From contig NZ_CP107834.1 in NCBI RefSeq assembly GCF_036346595.1, positions 5,022,001 through 5,086,000 of the forward strand: 64,000 nt of DNA, written 5' to 3'. The translations under genes were made by a program, and so were the position numbers. Each line of letters begins with the position of its first letter. The first letter of the stretch is position 1. The notes beneath the pieces are model-generated. The model was not told where the DNA came from and did no database searches. It saw only the letters and a list, made by a program, of their open reading frames with translations. This document shows, one piece after another, positions 55,193 to 64,000 of the stretch. The DNA comes from Streptomyces sp. NBC_00525 (lineage in GTDB: Bacteria; Actinomycetota; Actinomycetes; Streptomycetales; Streptomycetaceae).

Positions 55193-55669
55193 TCAGTGCG
55201 CGGCGCCCGCCCTCGCGTCCGTCCCGGCTTTCGCCCCGGTCCGCTCGGCGAGCCCGGGAAAGGGTACGCCGCTGCCCCGCCAGCGCGCCGCGCGCACCGC
55301 GGCCTCCCGCAGCGCCTCCGCCGCGCTGCGCCGCAGCGCGCCGTCGGCGGCCCTGACCAGGTCGGAGTAGACGTACGCGACCCGGTCCTCCAGGACGGCG
55401 GCGAGCCGGACGGCGGCCGCCGCGTCCGGCACCGCGAACGGCAGGGCGTAGGCGGCCTCCGCGGCCACCGGCTCCCCGCCCAGGTCCCGGACCGTGCGCA
55501 CCAGCGCGTCGCGCCGGGCGCGGTGGGCGTGGTGCGCGGCGGTCGCCTCGGGCCTGCGGGCGGCGGTGACCCGGCCGCCCGCGACGCCGTAGCCGTAGAC
55601 GGCGGCGTGCTCGGCGGCCAGCGCCGCCTGCGCCGCCGCCAGGGGGCCGTCGCTCTTGCCGTCGCTCAT
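55193..55669 (-). CDS. DUF4439 ferritin-like protein
   Basis: 158 residues, all-helical: AALAAEHAAVYGYGVAGGRV, RARRDALVRTVRDLGGEP, VRLAAVLEDRVAYVYSDLV. The pattern fits a ferritin-like four-helix bundle with EH…Y residues, though metal binding is not certain. Overlaps the end of the lipoprotein gene upstream (ATGA). Confidence 0.85.
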   Translation of the reverse strand: MSDGKSDGPLAAAQAALAAEHAAVYGYGVAGGRVTAARRPEATAAHHAHRARRDALVRTVRDLGGEPVAAEAAYALPFAVPDAAAAVRLAAVLEDRVAYVYSDLVRAADGALRRSAAEALREAAVRAARWRGSGVPFPGLAERTGAKAGTDARAGAAH

Positions 55670-56184
55670 GCCGGGGTCTCCTTGGCCAGTTCGGTCAGCA
55701 GGTAGGCGTGCGCCGCGCAGGCGGCGGCCACCGAGGCGAGCAGCCGGGCCAGTTCACCGGGCGCCTCCGGGAGCAGCGCGGTGTAGGCGTCCGCCGCCTC
55801 GCGCTCGGCCGCGGCCAGTTCCCGGACGGCGGCGGCCGGGCCGGTGGCGCGGGAGCGGGCCATGCCGAGCGCGGGGGCCTTCCCGGAGGAGACCGCCGCG
55901 AGGTGGGCGCGGGCCGCGTCGCGCATCGGGGTGAGCGCGGCCGCCGTCGCGGGATGGGCGGTGAGCACGTGCTCGTAACCGGCGAGCAGGCCCGCCGCGG
56001 TGCGGGCGGCACCGGCGCGCAGCGCCTTCTCCGCGCGGGCCGGGGCGGCGCCGTGCGTGGCGTCCTCGCGGGCATCGCCCGTGTCGTCGTCCGCGTCGCT
56101 TCCGCAGCCCGGGAGCACCGCAGCGGCGGCGAGCGCGCCCGTCATCGCGAGCGCGTTCCTGCGCGTCGTCCCCGTGCGCCGCAC
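55666..56184 (-). CDS. Tat/lipoprotein-type helical protein
   Basis: 172 residues from GTG 56184, which has AAGGAG 5 bases upstream. The N-terminus MRRTGTTRRNALAMTGAL has two Arg pairs and leads to a lipobox LPGC, so a lipoprotein, possibly Tat-exported. The mature part is Ala-rich helical (AAVRELAAAEREAADAYTALL) and may be ferritin-like, as its neighbour is. Divergent from rimP. Confidence 0.82.
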   Translation of the reverse strand: MRRTGTTRRNALAMTGALAAAAVLPGCGSDADDDTGDAREDATHGAAPARAEKALRAGAARTAAGLLAGYEHVLTAHPATAAALTPMRDAARAHLAAVSSGKAPALGMARSRATGPAAAVRELAAAEREAADAYTALLPEAPGELARLLASVAAACAAHAYLLTELAKETPA

Positions 56185-56359
56185 CTGTTCTCCTTCGGGC
56201 TGGATCTGTTGTGACTGGATCTGTCCGGAAGTGATCACCGCCTGTGAGCGTACCCGCGCTCGGGGGACCGGCGGACAGCAACACCCTCTGCGACCGGATA
56301 CCCTTTGATCCAGACACGCGAGATCCCACAACAGCACACGCGGCCGAGGAGTCACCCGG

Positions 56360-56857
56360 ATGAGCACCACCCAGAGCGAGAGGCTGCGCGGGCTGGTCGA
56401 ACCGCTCGTCAGCGCCGAGCAGCTGGATCTGGAAGAGATCGACATCTCGCGGGCAGGCCGCCGCCGGGTGCTGCGGATCGTCGTGGATTCCGATGAGGGT
56501 GTGGAGCTGGACGCCTGCGCGGAGCTGAGCCGCGCGATCTCCGCGAAGCTCGACGAGACCGACGCCATGGGCGAGGACGAGTACGTCCTGGAGGTCAGTT
56601 CCCCCGGTGCCGACCGCCCGCTGACGGAGCACCGCCACTACGTACGCGCCACCGGCCGGCTGGTCCGGCTGACGCCGCGCGAGGGCGGCGAGCTGGTCGC
56701 CCGCGTCCTGGCGGTCGACGAGGACGGTCTCGACCTGGAGGTGCCGGGCGTCAAGGGGCGCAAGCCCACCGCCCGCCGGATCGCCTTCGACGAGATCGCC
56801 AGGGCTCGCGTGGAGCTGGAATTCAACCGCAAGGACAAGAAGGAAGAGGAGGCGTAG
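56360..56857 (+). CDS. rimP: Ribosome maturation factor RimP
   Basis: 165 residues. Two-domain RimP fold: [40 protein letters not shown] and [18 protein letters not shown]. Needed for 30S maturation. First gene of rimP–nusA–ylxR–infB. ATG after GAGGAG at 56347–56352. NusA starts 2 bases after the stop. Confidence 0.94.
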   Translation: MSTTQSERLRGLVEPLVSAEQLDLEEIDISRAGRRRVLRIVVDSDEGVELDACAELSRAISAKLDETDAMGEDEYVLEVSSPGADRPLTEHRHYVRATGRLVRLTPREGGELVARVLAVDEDGLDLEVPGVKGRKPTARRIAFDEIARARVELEFNRKDKKEEEA

Positions 56858-56859
56858 CC

Positions 56860-57900
56860 GTGGACATCGACGTGAAGCTCCTGAAGGGCTTGGCGCAGGA
56901 CAAGGAGATCCCGTTCGACGTCCTCGTCGAGGCGATCGAGTCGGCCCTCCTCATCGCGTACCACCGCACGGACGGCAGCCACCGCAGGGCGCGCGTGGAG
57001 CTGGACGAGCGCGGCCATGTGACGGTGTGGGCCAAGGAGGACGCGGCCGATCTGGAGGAGGGCCAGGAGCCCAAGGAGTTCGACGACACCCCGTCGGGCT
57101 TCGGCCGGATCGCCGCGACCACCGCCAAGCAGGTCATCCTCCAGCGGCTGCGCGACGCCGAGGACGACCGGACGTTCGGCGAGTACGCGGGCCACGAGGG
57201 CGATGTCGTCACCGGCGTCGTCCAGCAGGGCAAGGACCCGAAGAACGTCCTGGTGGACATCGGCAAGCTGGAGGCCATCCTGCCGGTGCAGGAGCAGGTG
57301 CCCGGCGAGGAGTACACCCACGGCCTGCGGCTGCGCACCTACGTCGTGCGCGTCGCCAAGGGCGTGCGCGGCCCCTCCGTCACGCTGTCGCGGACCCACC
57401 CCAACCTGGTGAAGAAGCTCTTCGCGCTGGAGGTCCCGGAGATCGCGGACGGCTCCGTGGAGATCTGCGCCATCGCCCGCGAGGCCGGCCACCGCACCAA
57501 GATCGCGGTCCGCTCGACCCGCTCCGGGCTCAACGCCAAGGGCGCCTGCATCGGCCCGATGGGCGGACGCGTGCGCAATGTGATGGCCGAGCTGCACGGC
57601 GAGAAGATCGACATCGTGGACTGGTCGGACGACCCGGCCGAGATGGTCGCCAACGCCCTGTCACCCGCACGGGTGAGCGAGGTCGAGGTCGTGGACCTGG
57701 GCGCCCGCTCCGCGCGGGTGACCGTGCCCGACTACCAGCTCTCGCTGGCGATCGGCAAGGAGGGCCAGAACGCCCGTCTCGCCGCCCGGCTGACCGGCTG
57801 GCGCATCGACATCCGTCCGGACACCGAGACCGACGCCGAGCGCGACGTGGCCGACCGCGAGCGGGCCGAGCGGGCGCGGGAGCGCTCGGAGCGGCGCTGA
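56860..57900 (+). CDS. nusA: Transcription termination/antitermination factor NusA
   Basis: 346 residues, GTG start. N-terminal RNA-polymerase-binding domain, S1 domain ([20 protein letters not shown]), then KH1/KH2 ([44 protein letters not shown]). No C-terminal acidic repeats, as in actinobacteria. Coupled to rimP. Confidence 0.96.
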   Translation: MDIDVKLLKGLAQDKEIPFDVLVEAIESALLIAYHRTDGSHRRARVELDERGHVTVWAKEDAADLEEGQEPKEFDDTPSGFGRIAATTAKQVILQRLRDAEDDRTFGEYAGHEGDVVTGVVQQGKDPKNVLVDIGKLEAILPVQEQVPGEEYTHGLRLRTYVVRVAKGVRGPSVTLSRTHPNLVKKLFALEVPEIADGSVEICAIAREAGHRTKIAVRSTRSGLNAKGACIGPMGGRVRNVMAELHGEKIDIVDWSDDPAEMVANALSPARVSEVEVVDLGARSARVTVPDYQLSLAIGKEGQNARLAARLTGWRIDIRPDTETDAERDVADRERAERARERSERR

Positions 57901-58044
57901 CGCACGGCCTCCGGCCGGCGCCGGCGGACGGCGCGGGCGGGGGCCGGGGAATAGATCACGTCGGCGGCTCGCTGAGAACACGACAACGTACGTTCGATTT
58001 TTGCCCCAAAGGGGTGAGGTCGGTGCGGGGAGGTAGACTTAGCC

Positions 58045-58323
58045 GTGTCTGGCCGGACGTACGTCCGCGCTTGCCCTGAGCGAACCTGTGTGGGATGCCG
58101 GGAGCGGGCGGCCAAGAACGAGTTGCTGCGCATCGTCGCGGACGGGGACGCCTGCGTCCCCGATCCTCGCGGTACGCTGCCCGGCCGGGGTGCGTACGTG
58201 CATCCCGTCCCCGACTGTCTGGACCTGGCGGTTCGCCGCCGGGCATTCCCCCGGGCCTTCAAGGCCAAGGGGCCGTTCGACCCGACCGCGGTACAGCGGT
58301 TCGTCGAGCGGGTGACACCGTAA
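58045..58323 (+). CDS. ylxR: YlxR family RNA-binding protein
   Basis: 92 residues. CPERTCVGCRERAAKNELLRIV and GRGAYVHPVPDC are diagnostic of the YlxR fold (DUF448). Binds RNA or nucleic acid in other bacteria. TAGACT (58034–58039) ends 5 bases before the GTG with no ribosome site, suggesting a leaderless mRNA. It lies between nusA and infB as usual. Confidence 0.93.
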   Translation: MSGRTYVRACPERTCVGCRERAAKNELLRIVADGDACVPDPRGTLPGRGAYVHPVPDCLDLAVRRRAFPRAFKAKGPFDPTAVQRFVERVTP

Positions 58324-58388
58324 GAAATGAACGGCACGGGACCCCGTGCGGTCAGGTACCTCGCGAGTTGGAAGTAGGTCGAGATTGC

Positions 58389-58421
58389 GATGAGCACTCG
58401 ATGAGTACGCGATGAGTACGC
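58389..58421 (+). repeat. Triple 11-bp direct repeat in the infB leader
   Basis: GATGAGCACTC-GATGAGTACGC-GATGAGTACGC in tandem; copies 2 and 3 identical, copy 1 with 2 changes. It lies 50–82 bases before infB. Function unknown; each unit contains an ATG. Confidence 0.7.
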
Positions 58422-58470
58422 CCATGAAGTAGCGACGGTCCGGCGGTAACCCGGACCTAAAAGGAGCGAA

Positions 58471-61400
58471 GTGGCTAAGGTCCGGGTATACGAACTCGCC
58501 AAGGAGTTCGGTGTGGAGAGCAAGGTCGTCATGGCCAAGCTCCAAGAACTCGGTGAATTCGTCCGTTCGGCGTCCTCGACGATCGAGGCGCCGGTCGTGC
58601 GCAAGTTGACTGACGCACTGCAGGGGCCCGGCGGCAACGCCGGCAAGCCCGCTGCGAAGCCGGGCGCGCCCCGCAAGGCCGCCCCTGCCAAGCCCGCGGC
58701 GCCGTCTCCGGCCGCCGCGGCACGTCCCGCTGCCCCGAAGCCCGGCGCCCCGGCCCCCAAGCCGGCCGCCGCCGAGGCCCCCCGGAGCAGCACCCCCTCC
58801 GCCCCGGCGCCGACCCCCGGCCCGCGTCCGGGCCCGAAGCCCGCGCCGAAGGCCCCGGTCACGCCGGTGCCCGCCGCGGAGTTCTCGGCCCCGGCCCCGG
58901 CACAGCCGGCCGCGCCGCAGGCCCCGCGCCCGACCGGCGCGACCCCCGGCCCCCGTCCCGCCCGCCCGGCCCCGGCCGGTCAGCAGGGTGGCGGCCAGCA
59001 GGGCGGCAACCGCGGCGGCGAGCGCCCCGCGCGTCCCGCCGGCCAGGGCGCCCCGCGCCCCGGCGCACGTCCGGCCGGTCCCCGTCCGGGCAACAACCCC
59101 TTCACCTCCGGTGGCTCGACGGGCATGTCCCGTCCGCAGGCACCCCGTCCCGGCGGCGCCCCGCGCCCCGGTGGCGGCCAGGAGCGCCCCGGCGCCCCGC
59201 GTCCGCAGGGCGGCCCCGGTGGCGCGCCGCGTCCGCAGGGTCAGGGCGGTCCCCGTCCGACTCCGGGCGGCATGCCCCGTCCGCAGGCGCCCCGTCCGGG
59301 CGGCGGCCCCGGTGGTAACCGTCCGAACCCCGGCATGATGCCGCAGCGTCCGGCCGCGGGTCCGCGTCCCGGTGGTGGCCCCGGCGGCCGTCCCGGCGGC
59401 GGCGGTCGTCCGGGCGGCGCGGGTCGTCCCGGTGGCGGCTTCGCGGGTCGTCCGGCCGGTCCCGGCGGCGGTGGCGGCGGCTTCGCCGGCCGTCCCGGTG
59501 GCGGTGGCGGCGGCGCGGGTCGTCCCGGTGGTGGCGGCGGCTTCGGTGGTCGTCCCGGCTTCGGTGGCCGACCCGGTGGTCCGGGTGGCCGCGGTGGCAC
59601 ACAGGGCGCCTTCGGCCGTCCCGGCGGTCCCGCGCGTCGTGGCCGCAAGTCGAAGCGGCAGAGGCGCCAGGAGTACGAGGCCATGCAGGCCCCGTCGGTC
59701 GGCGGCGTGATGCTGCCTCGCGGCAACGGACAGACCGTCCGCCTGTCGCGCGGTGCCTCGCTCACCGACTTCGCCGAGAAGATCAACGCCAACCCGGCGT
59801 CGCTCGTCGGCGTCATGATGAACCTCGGCGAGATGGTCACGGCCACGCAGTCCGTCTCCGACGAGACGCTCCGGCTTCTCGCGGACGAGATGAACTTCGT
59901 CCTGGAGATCGTCAGCCCGGAGGAGGAGGACCGCGAGCTGCTCGAGTCCTTCGACATCGAGTTCGGCGAGGACGAGGGCGGCGACGAGGCCCTGGTGCCG
60001 CGTCCGCCGGTCGTGACCGTCATGGGTCACGTCGACCACGGTAAGACCCGGCTGCTGGACGCCATCCGCAAGACGAACGTCATCGCGGGCGAGGCCGGCG
60101 GCATCACCCAGCACATCGGTGCCTACCAGGTCACGGCCGAGGTCAACGACGAGGCGCGGAAGATCACCTTCATCGACACCCCGGGTCACGAGGCGTTCAC
60201 CGCCATGCGTGCCCGCGGTGCGAAGTCCACCGACATCGCGATCCTCGTGGTGGCGGCGAACGACGGTGTGATGCCCCAGACGATCGAGGCGCTGAACCAC
60301 GCCAAGGCGGCCGACGTGCCGATCGTGGTCGCGGTCAACAAGATCGACGTCGAGGGCGCCGACCCGGTCAAGGTGCGCGGTCAGCTCACCGAGTACGGGC
60401 TGGTGGCCGAGGAGTACGGCGGGGACACGATGTTCGTGGACATCTCCGCCAAGCAGGGTCTGCACATCGACCAGCTGCTGGAGGCCGTCGTCCTCACCGC
60501 CGACGCCTCGCTCGACCTGCGGGCCAACCCGGAGCAGGACGCGCAGGGCATCGCGATCGAGTCCCACCTCGACCGCGGCCGCGGTGCCGTCGCGACCGTC
60601 CTGGTCCAGCGAGGCACGCTGCGGGTCGGCGACACGATGGTCGTCGGCGACGCCTACGGCCGTGTCCGCGCCATGCTCGACGACAAGGGCGAGAACGTCG
60701 AGGAAGCGGGTCCGTCGACCCCCGTCCTCGTGCTGGGTCTCACCAACGTCCCGGGCGCCGGCGACAACTTCCTGGTCGTCGACGAGGACCGTACGGCCCG
60801 TCAGATCGCCGAGAAGCGTGCCGCCCGCGAGCGCAACGCCAACTTCGCCCGCAAGGGTGTCCGGTTCTCCCTGGAGAACCTGGACGAGGCGCTCAAGGCC
60901 GGTCTGGTCCAGGAACTCAACCTCATCATCAAGGGCGACGCGTCCGGTTCGGTGGAGGCTCTCGAGTCCTCGCTGCTCCAGCTCGACGTCGGCGACGAGG
61001 TCGACATCCGGGTCCTGCACCGCGGTGTGGGTGCGGTCACCGAGTCGGACATCGACCTGGCGACCGGCTCCGACGCCATCGTGATCGGCTTCAACGTGCG
61101 CGCCGCCGGGCGTGCGCAGCAGATGGCCGACCGCGAGGGTGTGGACGTCCGCTACTACTCGGTCATCTACCAGGCGATCGAGGAGATCGAGGCGGCCCTC
61201 AAGGGCATGCTCAAGCCGGAGTACGAAGAGGTCGAGCTGGGTACGGCGGAGATCCGCGAGATCTTCCGCTCGTCCAAGCTGGGCAACATCGCCGGTGTGC
61301 TCGTCCGGTCCGGCGAGGTCAAGCGCAACACCAAGGCGCGCCTGCTGCGCGACGGCAAGGTCGTCGCGGAGAACCTCACCATCTCCGGTCTGCGCCGCTT

Positions 61401-61524
61401 CAAGGACGACGTCACCGAGATCCGCGAAGGCTTCGAGGGCGGTATCAACCTCGGCAACTTCAACGACATCAAGATCGACGACGTCATCGCGACGTACGAG
61501 ATGCGCGAGAAGCCGCGAGGCTGA
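58471..61524 (+). CDS. infB: Translation initiation factor IF-2
   Basis: 1017 residues. N-terminal region (residues 1–50) [21 protein letters not shown], then about 330 residues rich in Pro, Ala, Gly and Arg with [10 protein letters not shown] repeats (nt 58630–59640). G domain: [16 protein letters not shown] (about 515–530), DTPGHEAF and VAVNKIDV. Domains II–IV follow. Brings initiator tRNA to the 30S. GTG start after AAAGGAGCG. The repeat tract is compositionally simple DNA and prone to length change. Confidence 0.97.
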   Translation: MAKVRVYELAKEFGVESKVVMAKLQELGEFVRSASSTIEAPVVRKLTDALQGPGGNAGKPAAKPGAPRKAAPAKPAAPSPAAAARPAAPKPGAPAPKPAAAEAPRSSTPSAPAPTPGPRPGPKPAPKAPVTPVPAAEFSAPAPAQPAAPQAPRPTGATPGPRPARPAPAGQQGGGQQGGNRGGERPARPAGQGAPRPGARPAGPRPGNNPFTSGGSTGMSRPQAPRPGGAPRPGGGQERPGAPRPQGGPGGAPRPQGQGGPRPTPGGMPRPQAPRPGGGPGGNRPNPGMMPQRPAAGPRPGGGPGGRPGGGGRPGGAGRPGGGFAGRPAGPGGGGGGFAGRPGGGGGGAGRPGGGGGFGGRPGFGGRPGGPGGRGGTQGAFGRPGGPARRGRKSKRQRRQEYEAMQAPSVGGVMLPRGNGQTVRLSRGASLTDFAEKINANPASLVGVMMNLGEMVTATQSVSDETLRLLADEMNFVLEIVSPEEEDRELLESFDIEFGEDEGGDEALVPRPPVVTVMGHVDHGKTRLLDAIRKTNVIAGEAGGITQHIGAYQVTAEVNDEARKITFIDTPGHEAFTAMRARGAKSTDIAILVVAANDGVMPQTIEALNHAKAADVPIVVAVNKIDVEGADPVKVRGQLTEYGLVAEEYGGDTMFVDISAKQGLHIDQLLEAVVLTADASLDLRANPEQDAQGIAIESHLDRGRGAVATVLVQRGTLRVGDTMVVGDAYGRVRAMLDDKGENVEEAGPSTPVLVLGLTNVPGAGDNFLVVDEDRTARQIAEKRAARERNANFARKGVRFSLENLDEALKAGLVQELNLIIKGDASGSVEALESSLLQLDVGDEVDIRVLHRGVGAVTESDIDLATGSDAIVIGFNVRAAGRAQQMADREGVDVRYYSVIYQAIEEIEAALKGMLKPEYEEVELGTAEIREIFRSSKLGNIAGVLVRSGEVKRNTKARLLRDGKVVAENLTISGLRRFKDDVTEIREGFEGGINLGNFNDIKIDDVIATYEMREKPRG

Positions 61525-61540
61525 CCCGTACCTCAACAGT

Positions 61541-61582
61541 CGGGGCCGGTCGACGGGACCTAATTCCCGTCGATCGGCTCCG
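61541..61582 (+). terminator. Terminator hairpin after infB
   Basis: Long stem (arms 61541–61558 and 61565–61582) with a few G·U or mismatched pairs around CGGGACCTAATTCCCG. Confidence 0.7.
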
Positions 61583-61606
61583 GCCGTTCCGGTACGGTTC
61601 TTGTGT

Positions 61607-61627
61607 CCCCGCCGATCAACGGCGGGG
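61607..61627 (+). promoter_or_regulatory. Second hairpin before ylxP
   Basis: Perfect 8-bp stem CCCCGCCG/CGGCGGGG with a 5-nt loop, 35 bases before the ylxP start. May act with the preceding hairpin or sit in the ylxP leader. Confidence 0.4.
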
Positions 61628-61661
61628 CGCGAACCCGAACCGGCGGGACATCCGGGCATTC

Positions 61662-61958
61662 ATGTATGTGGGGACACTGTCCTTCGACCTGCTTCTCGGC
61701 GACGTACGGTCGCTGAAGGAGAAGCGTTCCGTGGTCCGCCCGATCGTGGCCGAACTCCAGCGCAAATACGCGGTGAGCGTGGCGGAGACGGGCGGGCAGG
61801 ACCTCCATCGCAGGGCCGAGATCGGCCTCGCCATGGTCTCCGGGGACACCCGGCACCTCACAGACGTACTCGACCGGTGCGAGCGCCTCGTCGCCGCCCG
61901 GCCGGAAGTGGAGTTGCTGTCCGTACGACGGCGGCTGCACAGCGACGAAGACGAATAG
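61662..61958 (+). CDS. YlxP/DUF503 family protein
   Basis: 98 residues. MYVGTLSFDLLLGDVRSLKEKRSVVRP and VSVAETGGQDLHRRAEIGLAMVSGD are diagnostic of DUF503. Usually found between infB and rbfA, so probably linked to ribosome assembly; biochemical role unknown. Followed by rbfA with a 21-base gap. Confidence 0.93.
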   Translation: MYVGTLSFDLLLGDVRSLKEKRSVVRPIVAELQRKYAVSVAETGGQDLHRRAEIGLAMVSGDTRHLTDVLDRCERLVAARPEVELLSVRRRLHSDEDE

Positions 61959-61979
61959 CAAGGCGAAGGAGACGGACCA

Positions 61980-62423
61980 GTGGCCGACAACGCGCGGGCT
62001 AAGAAGCTGGCGGACCTCATCCAGGAGGTGGTCGCCGGGAAACTGCAGCGCGGCATCAAGGACCCGCGTCTGGGGACGCACGTGACCATCACGGACGTCC
62101 GGGTCACCGGTGACCTGCGGGAGGCCACGGTCTTCTACACGGTCTACGGCGACGACGAGGACCGGGCCAGCGCCGCGGCCGGCCTGCAGAGCGCCAAGGG
62201 CATCCTGCGGTCCGCGGTCGGAGCGGCGGCGGGTACGAAGTTCACCCCGACGCTCACCTTCGTGGCGGACGCGCTCCCGGAGAACGCCCGCGCCATCGAG
62301 GACCTGCTCGACCGGGCCAGGGCCTCGGACGCCAAGGTGCGGGAGGCGTCCTCGGGCGCCACGTACGCGGGCGACGCGGACCCGTACCGCAAGCCGGAGG
62401 ACGAGGACAGCGCCCCCGAATGA
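61980..62423 (+). CDS. rbfA: Ribosome-binding factor A
   Basis: 147 residues. KH-like fold: ADNARAKKLADLIQEVVAGKL, KDPRLGTHVTITDVRVTGDLREATVFYTVYG, and PTLTFVADALPENA. Assists 16S rRNA 5'-end maturation. GTG start after AAGGAGAC. Overlaps truB (ATGA). The C-terminal tail is acidic and variable. Confidence 0.95.
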   Translation: MADNARAKKLADLIQEVVAGKLQRGIKDPRLGTHVTITDVRVTGDLREATVFYTVYGDDEDRASAAAGLQSAKGILRSAVGAAAGTKFTPTLTFVADALPENARAIEDLLDRARASDAKVREASSGATYAGDADPYRKPEDEDSAPE

Positions 62424-63319
62424 TCACGCAGAACAGAACGCCGGACGGTTTGGTCATTGTCGACAAGCCGTCCGGCTTCACGTCGCACGACGTCGTCGCC
62501 AAGATGCGCGGCATCGCCCGCACCCGCCGCGTCGGCCACGCCGGCACCCTGGACCCGATGGCGACCGGGGTGCTGGTGCTCGGCGTCGAGAAGGCGACCA
62601 AGCTCCTCGGCCATCTCGCGCTGACGGAGAAGGAGTACCTGGGCACGATCCGGCTCGGCCAGAACACCGTCACGGATGACGCGGAGGGCGAGATCACCTC
62701 GTCCGCCGACGCCTCCGGGGTGACCCGCGAGGCGATCGACGCCGGGGTCGCCGCCCTGACCGGCGACATCATGCAGGTGCCGTCCAAGGTCAGCGCCATC
62801 AAGATCGACGGCAAGCGGTCCTACGCGCGGGTGCGCGGCGGCGAGGAGTTCGAGATCCCGGCCCGCCCGGTGACCGTCTCGTCCTTCCGCGTCTACGACG
62901 TCCGCGAGGCCGTGGCCGAGGACGGCACCCCCGTGCTCGACCTGGTCGTCTCCGTCGTCTGCTCGTCCGGTACGTACATCCGGGCCATCGCCCGCGACCT
63001 GGGCGCCGGGCTCGGCGTCGGCGGCCATCTGACCGCCCTGCGGCGCACCCGCGTCGGCCCCTACGGGCTGGACGCCGCGCGCACGCTGGACCAGCACCAG
63101 GAGGAGCTGACCGTGATGCCGGTGGCCGAGGCCGCCGCCTCCGCGTTCCCCCGCTGGGACGTGGACGAGAAGCGGGCCCGGCTGCTGCTGAACGGCGTAC
63201 GCCTCGACATGCCGGCCCACCCGTCGGGACCGGTCGCCGTCTTCGGCCCGGACGGGCGGTTCCTGGTCCTCGTCGAGGAGCAGAACGGCAAGGCGAAGAG
63301 CCTCGCCGTCTTCGGCTGA
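62420..63319 (+). CDS. truB: tRNA pseudouridine(55) synthase TruB
   Basis: 299 residues. Catalytic Asp in VGHAGTLDPMATGVLVLG; other motifs GLVIVDKPSGFTSHDVV, QVPSKVSAIKIDGKRSYARVR and CSSGTYIRAIARDLG. C-terminal PUA-like region GPVAVFGPDGRFLVLVEE. Last gene of the block; a strong hairpin follows. Confidence 0.96.
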   Translation: MITQNRTPDGLVIVDKPSGFTSHDVVAKMRGIARTRRVGHAGTLDPMATGVLVLGVEKATKLLGHLALTEKEYLGTIRLGQNTVTDDAEGEITSSADASGVTREAIDAGVAALTGDIMQVPSKVSAIKIDGKRSYARVRGGEEFEIPARPVTVSSFRVYDVREAVAEDGTPVLDLVVSVVCSSGTYIRAIARDLGAGLGVGGHLTALRRTRVGPYGLDAARTLDQHQEELTVMPVAEAAASAFPRWDVDEKRARLLLNGVRLDMPAHPSGPVAVFGPDGRFLVLVEEQNGKAKSLAVFG

Positions 63320-63357
63320 CCGCGCTCAGGGCGTGTTCTGAAAGTCCCGCCGGGCCG

Positions 63358-63396
63358 GTCGTGGAGCGGGCAGTCCCTCGGTGCCCGCTCCACGAC
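63358..63396 (+). terminator. Terminator after truB
   Basis: Perfect 14-bp stem (arms 63358–63371 and 63383–63396) with an 11-nt loop, 39 bases after the stop; a C-rich tail follows. Confidence 0.75.
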
Positions 63397-63533
63397 CCCC
63401 CACCACCTTCTGTCCAAGGAACGGCCCGGATTCACCCCAACGAGCAGGCGCTCGGAGTGAAAGAGGGGGGTGACGGGGGCGCGTTCCCCCGGAGTGGTCC
63501 GCGCGGGGATCTTCGCCGACCTACCTTCGGATC

Positions 63534-64000
63534 ATGGGATGCGGGGACCGGGCGACGCTGGTACGACTGTGCGATCCGGCCGGCCGGCCGCGAGGGACCG
63601 GCTTCGTCGCCGACGACCGGGGGACAATCGTCACCAGCCATGAGGCGGTGGACGGCCTGCCCCACCTCGTGCTCCACGGCACCCACGGCCGCAGCCACCG
63701 GGTCGAGGCCGCCGACATCACCCCCCTCCCCGAGCACGACCTCGCCCTGCTGCCCACCGGCGGACCCGACACCCTCGGCATCCGCCCGCTCCCGGTCTGC
63801 GTACGGGCCCGGATCGACCCCGGTACGTATGTGACCGTCGCCGCCCACGGCCTGCGCGAGGCCCGCGTCCTGGGCCGCACCGCCGTCACGTACACCAGCC
63901 GCGGCCGCACCCACCGCATCGACCGCGCCCTGGAACTGGCCCTCGGCACGGACGGCAGCGACGCCCTCAGACTGGGCGGCGCGGCGGTCGGCGGACCCGT
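63534..64000 (+). CDS. Trypsin-like serine-protease-fold protein, 3' end missing
   Basis: Open frame from ATG 63534 to the window end (155 codons shown). GTGFVADDRGTIVTSHEAVDG carries the His position, and PLPEHDLALL the Asp position, of a trypsin-like fold. The usual GxSGGP reads GAAVGGP, so the nucleophilic Ser is Val. It is likely the N-terminal domain of a larger Streptomyces protein; homologues I recall carry ATPase or WD40 parts downstream, outside this window. Probably not an active protease. Confidence 0.65.
   Translation, partial: MGCGDRATLVRLCDPAGRPRGTGFVADDRGTIVTSHEAVDGLPHLVLHGTHGRSHRVEAADITPLPEHDLALLPTGGPDTLGIRPLPVCVRARIDPGTYVTVAAHGLREARVLGRTAVTYTSRGRTHRIDRALELALGTDGSDALRLGGAAVGGP

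Noticed and set aside
58630..59640. Repetitive stretch considered as a CRISPR or satellite array
   Set aside because: Repeats are short, irregular and in frame as Gly/Pro/Arg codons within the IF-2 N-terminal region.
58039..61659. A 1206-residue open frame on the minus strand
   Set aside because: It is antisense to infB; GC-rich repeats remove stops in several frames. No recognisable domains.

Overview
The window is very GC-rich, has dense gene packing and many GTG starts, and carries whiG together with genes in the order ffh–rpsP–rimM–trmD–rplS–(signal peptidases)–whiG–rpsB–tsf–pyrH–frr–cdsA–rlmN … dxr–rseP–ispG–proS–rimP–nusA–infB–rbfA–truB. This is the conserved core of a Streptomyces chromosome. 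No tRNA, rRNA, insertion sequence, integrase, prophage or CRISPR array was seen. Gene functions come from motif recognition in the translated sequence; no database search was possible.

Layout. (1) 1–5956: translation and RNA-modification block: ffh (5' end outside the window), a methyltransferase, a SprT-like zinc protein, rpsP–khpA–rimM–trmD and rplS. (2) 6002–10876: five consecutive type I signal peptidase genes, two of them near-copies of each other, then a NUDIX hydrolase. (3) 10940–14579: DUF2469, YraN, ComM-like ATPase and DprA. (4) 14868–17105: sigma factor WhiG, a TetR regulator, and a secreted M23-like protein whose frame runs antisense through the TetR gene. (5) 17382–23175: rpsB, tsf, pyrH, frr, cdsA, rlmN. 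(6) 23236–27251: TPP riboswitch and thiamine ABC transporter thiBPQ. (7) 27360–37730: accessory metabolism: an ABC exporter with a degenerate ATPase, an aminobutyraldehyde-type dehydrogenase, a membrane protein, a glycerophosphodiesterase, a probable aminodeoxyfutalosine deaminase, a proline-rich membrane protein, a NADAR protein, a secreted GH18 chitinase with a DasR-type operator in its promoter, and a PAP2 phosphatase. (8) 38064–46703: GABA transaminase, an orphan VirD4/TraD-like membrane ATPase, a PucR regulator with an aldehyde dehydrogenase, and an EPSP-synthase paralogue. (9) 46813–50712: MEP-pathway enzymes Dxr and IspG flanking a site-2 protease. (10) 50899–56184: two GNAT proteins, ProRS, an APH-like protein that looks like a pseudokinase, and two overlapping helical (ferritin-like) genes. 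(11) 56360–64000: rimP–nusA–ylxR–infB–ylxP–rbfA–truB, then the start of a trypsin-like protein with a degenerate catalytic Ser region.

The genes fall into three themes: making and processing proteins, thiamine/isoprenoid/menaquinone cofactor supply, and use of amines, GABA and chitin. I found no clear previously undescribed multi-gene system. The most unusual items are the five-gene signal peptidase array, the orphan conjugation-type ATPase beside GABA genes, the second EPSP synthase with Ala at the glyphosate-contact glycine, the APH-like pseudokinase, the antisense M23/TetR overlap, and the two-step hairpin arrangement downstream of the TPP riboswitch.
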